Below, piece by piece: positions 52,445-59,994 of a DNA stretch of 64,000 nt. The DNA comes from Shimwellia blattae DSM 4481 = NBRC 105725 (GTDB taxonomy: Bacteria > Pseudomonadota > Gammaproteobacteria > Enterobacterales > Enterobacteriaceae). Below the pieces are notes generated by a model. It worked only from the letters and a program-made list of their open reading frames with translations. It was not told the DNA's origin and did not search any database. Position 1 is the first letter of the stretch. Every line of letters begins with the position of its first letter. The stretch lies in contig NC_017910.1 in NCBI RefSeq assembly GCF_000262305.1, positions 1,116,001 to 1,180,000 on the forward strand. Reading direction: 5' to 3'. Made by a program: the position numbers and the translations under genes.

Positions 52445-54001
52445 GTGAGTCTCGAAGGGGATTTTCCTGTGGATCTGGCCACCCAGTTGCGCCTGATACC
52501 GGAGCAAGGGCATATCTGGCTGGGGGAGCAGCGGGCATTTTTGCTGCAGCTTCCGGCATTTGCTGCCTTTCGCAAACGACTGATTCACGCAGTCGGGGTG
52601 CCCCAGGCGCGCTATCTGCTGGCTCATATGGGGTTTATCACCGGTGCGACTGATGCCCGGCGGGCCAGGCAGGTGCGGGGATCGCGCCAGGATGCCTTTC
52701 AGGCCGGGCCGCTGTTTCACGCAATGGAAGGCATCACCCACCCGGAGACGGTACGCATGGAAATTGATCCGGCGCGCGGTCATTTTTACATCGAGCAGAT
52801 CTGGCATGACTCGCTGGAGGCCAGCACCTGGCCTGCCCATTTGCCCGCCTCCCGGGAGCCGGTGTGCTGGATGCAAACCGGCCACGCCTGTGGTTTTAAC
52901 AGCACGTTCTTTGGCCAGGAGATCCAGTTCCGGGAAGTGGAGTGCCGGGCCATGGGCCACGACCACTGCCGGATCATCGGCAAAACGCCGCAGATGTGGC
53001 AAACCCCGGCGCCGGTATTTACTCCGGCTGTTGCGGTGCCCTTTTCTGGGTTGGTGGGGCGCGATCCGGCATTTCTGCACGCCTGCCGCCAGGCGGAGAA
53101 AATTGCCAGCCGGGAGGTCACTGTGCTGCTGCGCGGTGAGAGCGGCGTAGGTAAAGAGCGCTTTGCCCGGCTATTGCACCAGTTAAGCCCCCGCGTCCGG
53201 GGGCCGTTTGTGGCGGTAAACTGCGCGGCTATCCCGGATAATCTTATCGAGTCTGAACTGTTCGGGGTTGAGAAGGGGGCATTTACCGGCGCAAACCGCA
53301 GCCGCGCGGGCTATTTTGAACAGGCCAGCGGTGGCACCCTGTTGCTGGATGAAATTGGCGCGCTCTCTGCCAGCGCACAGGACAAACTGCTGCGGGTTTT
53401 GCAGGAGCGGGAGGTGCAGCGCTTAGGGGGGGAGCGTCGGCTGCCGGTCGATATCCGCCTGCTGGCGGCGACCAATGCCCGGCTGGAGGAGGCCGTGCGC
53501 GAGGGTCGGTTTCGTGAGGATCTCTTCTTTCGTATTAATGTGGTACCGCTGGTGATCCCCGCACTGCGGGAGCGGCCCCGGGATATTTCTCTGTTGATCC
53601 GTTACTTTTTCCGCCAGTATACGGAGCGCCACCAGCGCCAGATTGCCGGTTTCACACCCGGAGCGCTGCGCACCCTGCTGTCCTGGCACTACCCGGGGAA
53701 CGTGCGTGAGCTGGAAAATATTATTGAGCGTGGGGTGGTGCTGGCCGAAGAGGGGCAGCGCATCGGGCTTGCGGAGCTGATGATCCCGGAGGCGCGCCGC
53801 ACGCGCTCCACGGGGATTTCTGCCGATCCGGCCCCGTTGCTCCAGCAGTGGCTGGACAACCACTCCCTCAACACTCTGGTTGATACCGCAGTACAGCGGG
53901 CGCTGGTCAGGGCGGAGGGCAATATCAGCCAGGCCGCTCGCCTGCTGGGGCTGACCCGCCGCCAGCTGGAGCACCGGCTGAAAAAATCACCCCGCAGCTG
54001 A
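52445..54001 (+). CDS. Sigma54-dependent activator with XylR_N/V4R phenol-sensor domain
   Basis: An NtrC-type enhancer-binding protein of 518 residues in the XylR/DmpR/MopR group. Sensor domain 1-180 (XylR_N plus V4R), AAA+ domain about 200-430 with Walker A GESGVGKE at 231-238 and the sigma54-contact GAFTGA at 278-283, and a Fis-type helix-turn-helix at the C-terminus (NISQAARLLGLTRRQLEHRL). The zinc ligands of MopR map with constant offset to C141, E164, C167 and C175, and its phenol contacts to H92 and W120. It probably activates the divergent operon when a phenol is bound. The start is GTG at 52445. The stop directly abuts the convergent eptA-like stop. Confidence 0.93.
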   Translation: MSLEGDFPVDLATQLRLIPEQGHIWLGEQRAFLLQLPAFAAFRKRLIHAVGVPQARYLLAHMGFITGATDARRARQVRGSRQDAFQAGPLFHAMEGITHPETVRMEIDPARGHFYIEQIWHDSLEASTWPAHLPASREPVCWMQTGHACGFNSTFFGQEIQFREVECRAMGHDHCRIIGKTPQMWQTPAPVFTPAVAVPFSGLVGRDPAFLHACRQAEKIASREVTVLLRGESGVGKERFARLLHQLSPRVRGPFVAVNCAAIPDNLIESELFGVEKGAFTGANRSRAGYFEQASGGTLLLDEIGALSASAQDKLLRVLQEREVQRLGGERRLPVDIRLLAATNARLEEAVREGRFREDLFFRINVVPLVIPALRERPRDISLLIRYFFRQYTERHQRQIAGFTPGALRTLLSWHYPGNVRELENIIERGVVLAEEGQRIGLAELMIPEARRTRSTGISADPAPLLQQWLDNHSLNTLVDTAVQRALVRAEGNISQAARLLGLTRRQLEHRLKKSPRS

Positions 54002-55645
54002 TTACCCGGCGCGACAGGGGCGGAACATATCCAGTTGCGGATCATAGACCTGAGTAGCGATATCCCATAACCCCAGCACTGATGAAAACAGATTGTCGTG
54101 GGACCAGGCATTGTGCGCAGCCGCGTTTTTCAGGCAGGCCATATCCAGATGTTTTGCGGCGCTGAACCCCGGCGACATCCACACCTGTAGCGGCACATGG
54201 GTTTGCTGCTCCGGGGCCAGTTTATAGGGGGTGCCGTGCAGATACAGGCCGTTTTCCCCCAGGGACTCCCCGTGGTCAGAAACATAAATCAGCACCGTGT
54301 TGTAGCGGTCGGCGTATTTTTTGAGCTTGTCTATCATTTGCGCCAGCACATAGTCGGTATAGCGCACGGTGTTGTCGTAGGTATTTACCAGCTCTTCCTG
54401 CGTGCAGTTTTCAATATCGCTGCGCGCGCACTCCGGCATGTAGTGGCGAAACGCTGGCGGATAGCGGCGATAATAGGTTGGCCCGTGGCTGCCGATAAAA
54501 TGAAACGCCATCAGCTTATCCCCCGGTGTTGCGGTAATTTCCGCGTCCAGATTTTCCAGCATGACGCCGTCATAACAGGTTTCGCCATCACACATGTTAT
54601 TCCCGGCGGTGGGTTTTATCTCAATGGTGGGGATCCGTTTGCACGCCCCTTTACAGCCGCCGTCGTTCTCTTTCCAGAGCAGGGAGACCCCGGTTTTGTG
54701 GACCACATCCAGCAGCCCCTCGCTGTTGGCGGCTTTTTCGGCATCGTAATGTTTGCGCCCCATACCGGAAAACAGACAGGGCACAGAGACCGCCGTTGCG
54801 GTGCCGCAGGAGTGAACATCAGCAAACGAGATAACATCTCCCTCCCGGACCGTGTAGGCATTGGTATCCCGGGTATAGCCATTCATCTGGTAGTTCTGGC
54901 TGCGGGCCGTTTCGCCAATGACCAGGAACATCAGGGTGGGCTTACCGTTACCCGCCGTTCGCCGGGCATCATCCCCCAGGGTCTGAAACGGTATTCTGGC
55001 GGTAAAGTAGGTCTTTTGCAGATACCGGGCGGCACTGTAAATATAGTTGGTGGGGATTATCTCTTTATTCAGTGTCGGGTTGTTGCGCCCCACAGAGGCG
55101 TAGTCCTGGTAATAGAGGGCGGCAACACCGCCAATAAAAACCAGCGACACCAGCATGGATAACAGGCGGTAGATAAGCCCCTGATACCACTTCGCGCAGT
55201 AGTCGATTTTCACCATAAACAGCAGCACTGCCGGTAATACCCCGGTCAGGGCCACCCAAAGGATGATGGTGCCATTCAGGTAAGAGGTGGCCTCCTGCGA
55301 GTCGGTTTCAAGGATGTTCTGGATCATCGACTGATCAAACATCACTTTATAGTGCAAGGTCGCATAGCTGGCGATAGCGCCGGTAATCAGCAGAACCGCG
55401 AAAAACGGTTTAAGCAAATAGCGGACGGAAAAGGGCATAAACACCACGTTCAGCGCCGCAATCAGCACCAGCGGAATCGAGATAACAAAACCAGCTTTAA
55501 CATGTTCCAGGGCGGTCAGGATCTGGTAAAAATGCAGCAGGACAGGCCAGTTAAGCAGGGTGGCGAACACCACCGCCAGTAGTAAAATCAACGGGATGAC
55601 ACGCATCCTGAACAGCACGGGCATTGACAGTCGCATGAAATGCAT
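54002..55645 (-). CDS. eptA: Phosphoethanolamine transferase, EptA/MCR family
   Basis: Inner-membrane enzyme adding phosphoethanolamine to lipid A (EptA length 547, same here). Five N-terminal helices fill about 15-180; the periplasmic sulfatase-fold domain follows. The metal-site Glu is E245 (VIGETARSQ) and the nucleophile by alignment to MCR-1 is T284 in CGTATAVSVPC; YVSDHGESLGENG and the conserved Cys pairs are present. Activity would lower negative charge on LPS. No PmrA-type regulator genes adjoin it. Whether it is the host's eptA or an extra paralogue cannot be judged here. Confidence 0.88.
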   Translation of the reverse strand: MHFMRLSMPVLFRMRVIPLILLLAVVFATLLNWPVLLHFYQILTALEHVKAGFVISIPLVLIAALNVVFMPFSVRYLLKPFFAVLLITGAIASYATLHYKVMFDQSMIQNILETDSQEATSYLNGTIILWVALTGVLPAVLLFMVKIDYCAKWYQGLIYRLLSMLVSLVFIGGVAALYYQDYASVGRNNPTLNKEIIPTNYIYSAARYLQKTYFTARIPFQTLGDDARRTAGNGKPTLMFLVIGETARSQNYQMNGYTRDTNAYTVREGDVISFADVHSCGTATAVSVPCLFSGMGRKHYDAEKAANSEGLLDVVHKTGVSLLWKENDGGCKGACKRIPTIEIKPTAGNNMCDGETCYDGVMLENLDAEITATPGDKLMAFHFIGSHGPTYYRRYPPAFRHYMPECARSDIENCTQEELVNTYDNTVRYTDYVLAQMIDKLKKYADRYNTVLIYVSDHGESLGENGLYLHGTPYKLAPEQQTHVPLQVWMSPGFSAAKHLDMACLKNAAAHNAWSHDNLFSSVLGLWDIATQVYDPQLDMFRPCRAG

Positions 55646-55755
55646 GGGCTCCGGAAGGGTTAAGGCGTTGACACCGTTATCTGAAAGCAGCTGATTATTA
55701 CCGGCGCAGATTAATGAAACCTGAAGTTGTGGTACTCCACTGTTGCTGTTGTGAT

Positions 55756-56334
55756 TTAACTGATTTGATTCATCATGCCGATAAACCCGGCAATATTCTT
55801 CGCCGCCATTTTTTCCATCACCCGGGCGCGGTGAACCTCCACGGTGCGCACCGCAATATTCATCTGCGCGGCGATATCTTTGTTCATCAGACCGGCGACA
55901 ACGCAGGCGGCTATCTCTTTTTCTTTTGATGTCAGCGACGCGAAGCGCACCCGGAGTGCGTGCTGCTCGTTAAGCCTTGCGGAGCGCCGGTAGCCTTCCG
56001 TAATGGCCGCCTGCAGGGCGTCTGCCGCGATGGGTTTTTCCAGGAAATCAACCGCCCCGAGGCGCATCTCTTTTACCGCCATGGGAACATCCCCGTGCCC
56101 GGTGAGGAAGACCACCGCCAGGGTGCTGCCCGCCTCGCGCATGGCCTGGAACAACGCGTGCCCGTCCATGCCCGGCATACGCATATCCAGCAGGGCAACG
56201 CCGGTGGTCATCAGCGGTGCGTCGCGCAGAAACTGCGCGCTCTGGTTCCAGCTCTGCACGGTATACCCCATGCTTTCTAATAAAAAACGGCATGAGCGGG
56301 TGACCGCGTCATCGTCATCAACTAAGTGAATCAT
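55756..56334 (-). CDS. ttrR: Tetrathionate response regulator TtrR
   Basis: A NarL/FixJ-type regulator of 192 residues. Receiver domain 1-115 with phosphoacceptor D50 in GVALLDMRMPGMDG, and a LuxR-type helix-turn-helix at 135-185 (LTSKEKEIAACVVAGLMNKDIA, then AVRTVEVHRARVMEKM). Its ATG overlaps the ttrS stop by four bases (ATGA). It should activate ttrBCA when TtrS detects tetrathionate, as in Salmonella. Confidence 0.95.
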   Translation of the reverse strand: MIHLVDDDDAVTRSCRFLLESMGYTVQSWNQSAQFLRDAPLMTTGVALLDMRMPGMDGHALFQAMREAGSTLAVVFLTGHGDVPMAVKEMRLGAVDFLEKPIAADALQAAITEGYRRSARLNEQHALRVRFASLTSKEKEIAACVVAGLMNKDIAAQMNIAVRTVEVHRARVMEKMAAKNIAGFIGMMNQIS

Positions 56335-58103
56335 CCGGGGTTCTCATCATTGTCAGTGACCGGGAGGGTGAGCGTAACACAGGCCCCTGCTGCGCCATCC
56401 GGCGCCGGGTGATTGTGCAGCGCAATATCACCGCTGACACCGCGCAGCAGGCGCTGGCAGATAACCAGCCCCAGCCCGATACCGCTGTTTTTGGTGGAGT
56501 GAAACGGGTGAAAAAGGCGGGCGGACTGCTCTGCTGTAAGCCCTCCGGCGTTATCCTGGAGCGTGATATGCAGCCGGGTGGCGCTGCACTGCGTGGTGAT
56601 CCACAGGGCGGTCGCCCCGGCCTGTACTGCGTTCAGAATCACATTGACCAGCACCTGCTCCAGCAGCACCGGCGGCAACATAAGCTGCGCCGGGTGCGTA
56701 TTGTCTGTATGAATGGTCAGGCCGGAGAGCCGCTTATCAAGCTGCAGCAGTGCCAGCACGTGCTTCAGGGTCTGGGCGACATCACAGGGCACGCGCTCCT
56801 GCGCCGCCCCCTGAGCCGGGTGGCCCGATGTGGCCCAGGCGCGCAGGTTTTTGATAATCATGCCGCAGCGCCCGGCCTGGGCCTCAATATTGCTGAGCGC
56901 CTCGGCTAACGGGGCCTGGTTATCGGGCCGGGCCAGGAGGTTCAGCCCCCCCTGGGCATACATGCGGATGGCCGACAGGGGCTGGTTCAGTTCATGGGCA
57001 AAGCCGGAGGCCATCTCCCCGAGGATGCTCATCTGCCGGGCCCGCTCCAGGGTTTGCTGCTGCTCAAGTAGCTGGTGGCTGGCCCGCTGGAGCGCTTTGC
57101 CGCGCCGGTTTACCAGCACCATCACCCAGGCGTAGTTGGCGATAAATATCACCACCAGCAATAACACCAGCCCGGGCACCGGCTTATGCTGGTTCAGCCA
57201 GTTGAGCACGGTTTGCGCGATACGCTGCTGCTCCGGATGGCGGTTCAGCGCCCGCAGCAGGGCTTCCGTTTCGCTGGTGGAGGTGGGGGCACCCCAGCGC
57301 CATTTGTCGGTATCCGGGGCGTTCAGCAGGGCTTTGGTGACCGCATCTGCCATATTGTCTTCCACGCCGGGCAGGGCGGCGAAAGACCAGTCCGGGTACA
57401 GGGCGGTACTGGTCTGGCAGGGGAATGAGGTGGTTTTTTGCAGTAATACGCGAAAGGTGTTCTTTGCGATAAGCCCCTCTTTTTCCATATTTTCCAGTAA
57501 ACATACCGGCACAATGGCCGCCTGGATGGCGTTTTCCCGCAGCAGGTACAGCAGGGCATCCGCCGGGAACCCCATATAGCGCACCGTCAGCTGGTGGTCT
57601 ACCTGTAAACCGGCCTTTTGCAGCTCGCGATAGCCTAACAGATACCCGCCAAACGCCTGGGGATCCACTGCCCCCAGGGTCTTCCCGGCCAGATCCCCGG
57701 CCCTGGTAATGTTGCTTTCCCGGCGCACCAGGATGGTGCTGCCGGTGGCCATACTGGTGGCCGACGGGCCGTGGCCCGAGCGCAGGGAGGCCAGCCAGCG
57801 TAAATGGTAGTGGCTGTTTAACTGAACAAATTGCGCCTGATTGGTCAGCACAAACTGGACCTGGCCGGTGCTGATGGCGGTGCGCATGTCGTTAAGACCC
57901 AGCGGCAGGAGCCGGAAACGGGCACCCGGAATGCGCTGGTTTAATGCGGTGATCAGCGGTTGCCAGTACTGGCGAGTGGGCGCATCGCCCCGCAACCCGA
58001 GGATCCCGATGGTCCACTGCGCGGCCTGAAGCGGAAACATCAGCCCGGAGAGAAGCAGCAGGATAAAAACGTGTACCGTGCGGGTCATGCGACAAATGTC
58101 CAT
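56331..58103 (-). CDS. ttrS: Tetrathionate sensor histidine kinase TtrS
   Basis: A 590-residue sensor (Salmonella 592). A signal sequence (residues about 8-28) precedes a periplasmic binding-protein-like (PhnD type) domain at 30-300, one membrane helix at 307-331, then a histidine kinase with H370 in GFAHELNQPLSAIRMYAQGG and an ATPase domain (LQDNAGGLTAEQ, GIGLGLVICQRLL). The start at 58103 is the first ATG; its ribosome site is weak (AAAGAAA). Transcribed divergently from ttrBCA. Confidence 0.95.
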   Translation of the reverse strand: MDICRMTRTVHVFILLLLSGLMFPLQAAQWTIGILGLRGDAPTRQYWQPLITALNQRIPGARFRLLPLGLNDMRTAISTGQVQFVLTNQAQFVQLNSHYHLRWLASLRSGHGPSATSMATGSTILVRRESNITRAGDLAGKTLGAVDPQAFGGYLLGYRELQKAGLQVDHQLTVRYMGFPADALLYLLRENAIQAAIVPVCLLENMEKEGLIAKNTFRVLLQKTTSFPCQTSTALYPDWSFAALPGVEDNMADAVTKALLNAPDTDKWRWGAPTSTSETEALLRALNRHPEQQRIAQTVLNWLNQHKPVPGLVLLLVVIFIANYAWVMVLVNRRGKALQRASHQLLEQQQTLERARQMSILGEMASGFAHELNQPLSAIRMYAQGGLNLLARPDNQAPLAEALSNIEAQAGRCGMIIKNLRAWATSGHPAQGAAQERVPCDVAQTLKHVLALLQLDKRLSGLTIHTDNTHPAQLMLPPVLLEQVLVNVILNAVQAGATALWITTQCSATRLHITLQDNAGGLTAEQSARLFHPFHSTKNSGIGLGLVICQRLLRGVSGDIALHNHPAPDGAAGACVTLTLPVTDNDENPG

Positions 58104-58186
58104 TTTCTTTTGCGCCAGATCAAGCCCGTACTGTTTATGTGGTCAGCCACAATAGAGCCCGGACCGGCAGGGTTTTTAGACTGTAA

Positions 58187-58222
58187 CTAATCACATTTGA
58201 TTAGGTAATGCCATCCCTAATC
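58187..58222. promoter_or_regulatory. Candidate TtrR operator: alternating CTAATC/GATTAG repeats
   Basis: CTAATC at 58187-58192, GATTAGG at 58199-58205 and CCTAATC at 58216-58222 form two interlocking inverted repeats with spacers of 6 and 10 bases. They lie 35 to 70 bases before the ttrB start in the divergent ttrS-ttrB spacer, the right place for an activator site. Confidence 0.55.
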
Positions 58223-58256
58223 GCGTCCTCAGGCCGTGTACTGCGTGGAGATGATC

Positions 58257-59006
58257 ATGGACATCAGTAAGCGACATTTTTTACAACACCTGGGTATTGC
58301 GGCGGCCGGCGCGTCGCTGGTGCCGTTAGCACAGGCGGGGATCTCCCTGAGACCGGAGCGCCACGGCGGCAGCGCTGAGCACCGCTACGCCATGCTGATT
58401 GACCTGCGCCGCTGCATTGGCTGCCAGGCCTGTACGGTCAGTTGCGCCATCGAAAACCAGACGCCCCAGGGGGCATTTCGCACCACCGTCAGCCAGTATC
58501 AGACAGAAAGTGACGACCACTCGCAGGTGACCAATCTGTTCCTGCCCAGGCTCTGTAATCACTGCGATAACCCGCCCTGTGTACCGGTCTGCCCGGTACA
58601 GGCAACCTTCCAGCGCCAGGACGGCATTGTGGTTATCGACAACACCCGCTGTGTGGGCTGCGCCTACTGTGTGCAGGCGTGCCCCTATGATGCCCGCTTT
58701 ATTAACCACAGCACCCAGACGGCAGACAAGTGCACCTTCTGCGTACACCGCCTGGAGGCGGGGCTGCTACCGGCCTGTGTGGAGTCCTGCGTCGGGGGGG
58801 CGAGAATGATCGGCGATCTGAAAGATCCCCACAGCACAATAAGCACGCTGCTGGCTACCCACCGGGAGGCTATCCACGTACTGAAACCGGAAAACCAGAC
58901 CCGGCCACATGTTTTTTACCTCGGGCTGGATGCGGCGTTTCTCTCACCCCTTCAGGGCCGTGCTCAGCCCGCACTCTGGCAGGAGGCAGACCATGAACAT
59001 TTCTGA
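58257..59006 (+). CDS. ttrB: Tetrathionate reductase iron-sulfur subunit TtrB
   Basis: Electron-transfer subunit between TtrC and TtrA; 249 residues. Sixteen cysteines in four ferredoxin-type groups are visible (CIGCQACTVSC, CNHCDNPPCVPVC, CVGCAYCVQAC, CTFC...CVESC), for four [4Fe-4S] clusters. The Tat-like signal SKRHFLQHLG has Lys-Arg instead of Arg-Arg; this KR form is the documented natural exception in Salmonella TtrB. The start at 58257 follows GGAG. The 3' end overlaps ttrC by 14 bases. Confidence 0.96.
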   Translation: MDISKRHFLQHLGIAAAGASLVPLAQAGISLRPERHGGSAEHRYAMLIDLRRCIGCQACTVSCAIENQTPQGAFRTTVSQYQTESDDHSQVTNLFLPRLCNHCDNPPCVPVCPVQATFQRQDGIVVIDNTRCVGCAYCVQACPYDARFINHSTQTADKCTFCVHRLEAGLLPACVESCVGGARMIGDLKDPHSTISTLLATHREAIHVLKPENQTRPHVFYLGLDAAFLSPLQGRAQPALWQEADHEHF

Positions 59007-59994
59007 GGTTGTGGCACACCCCCAGGCGATAACCTGGCAGCCGTGGGCGGTGCAGTATTTTTTCTTCATCGGGATTGGGGCCTGTGCAGCGCTGCTGGCG
59101 TGTGTGGCCCGGCTGGTGAGTCACACCGCCAGCAACAGGGTTGAGCGCGCCTGTTTATTTATCGCCTTAACCTGCAGCATTACCGCGCCGCTGGCCCTGA
59201 CAGCGGATCTGCACCAGACGGCCCGGTTCTGGCATTTTTACGCCTGGCCTACCCCCTGGTCATGGATGCCCTGGGGCGCACTGCTGTTACCGCTGTTTAT
59301 GGGGCTGCTGGGGCTGTGGTTCTTTTTGTTCTACTTGCACACGCTTACCGGGCGCCACACACCGCTGATGCGCTGGCTGGCCCTGGCGACCGGGCTGACA
59401 GCGGCCGGGCTGCTGCTGTATACCGGGCGGGAGGTGTCGGTCGTGCGTGCGGTGCCGGTCTGGTTCAGTTACTGGTATCCGGTGGTGATGCTGCTCAGTG
59501 CTATGGGCGCGCTGCTTGCCATGCTCAAACTGCCCCTGCGGGATACCCCCTGGCTGGCAAAAGGGCAGGTGGTGGTGCTTGCCCTGCTGGGGGCAGTGGC
59601 GCTGGCCTGGTACCGGGGGGATGCGCTCTCCGGTGAGGCGCTGCGCCAGCAGTGGCATCTGGCGGGGGGGATCCGCCTCTGTATGCAGGTGAGTATCGCT
59701 TTATGGGTGCTGGCGCTGGGGGTTGCGCTGTATGCCTGTGCCCGCCCGCTCACGGGTGTGCTGGTATGGGGCAATGTGCTGATTAGCGCGGGCCTGTGCT
59801 GGATCCTGCGCTGGTCCCTGCTGATGGGCGGCCAGACAATCCCGAAATACAACGCCCTGATTAATGACTATCACCTGCCCGCAGGTAACGAGGGGGCTAT
59901 GGCGATAGTCGGCACCTTCGGTTTGTGGTTTGCCCTGATGATAACTCTTGGGGAGTGCGTTAACTGGTTTTTAAGGAGAGTGCGCCATGGCTGA
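58993..59994 (+). CDS. ttrC: Tetrathionate reductase membrane subunit TtrC
   Basis: NrfD/PsrC-type quinol-oxidising membrane anchor; 333 residues (Salmonella about 340) with nine hydrophobic segments. It passes electrons from quinol to TtrB. The start at 58993 (MNISEVVAHPQ) follows AGGAGGCAGACC and lies within the end of ttrB; the frame is open further upstream but only as a shadow of ttrB. It overlaps ttrA by 8 bases. Confidence 0.95.
   Translation: MNISEVVAHPQAITWQPWAVQYFFFIGIGACAALLACVARLVSHTASNRVERACLFIALTCSITAPLALTADLHQTARFWHFYAWPTPWSWMPWGALLLPLFMGLLGLWFFLFYLHTLTGRHTPLMRWLALATGLTAAGLLLYTGREVSVVRAVPVWFSYWYPVVMLLSAMGALLAMLKLPLRDTPWLAKGQVVVLALLGAVALAWYRGDALSGEALRQQWHLAGGIRLCMQVSIALWVLALGVALYACARPLTGVLVWGNVLISAGLCWILRWSLLMGGQTIPKYNALINDYHLPAGNEGAMAIVGTFGLWFALMITLGECVNWFLRRVRHG

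Noticed and set aside
58110..58123. FNR-like half-match TTGCG-N4-ATCAA in the ttr spacer
   Set aside because: Eight of ten positions match, but it lies 7 bases before the ttrS start, overlapping the translation start region and far from ttrB, so it is badly placed for activation.
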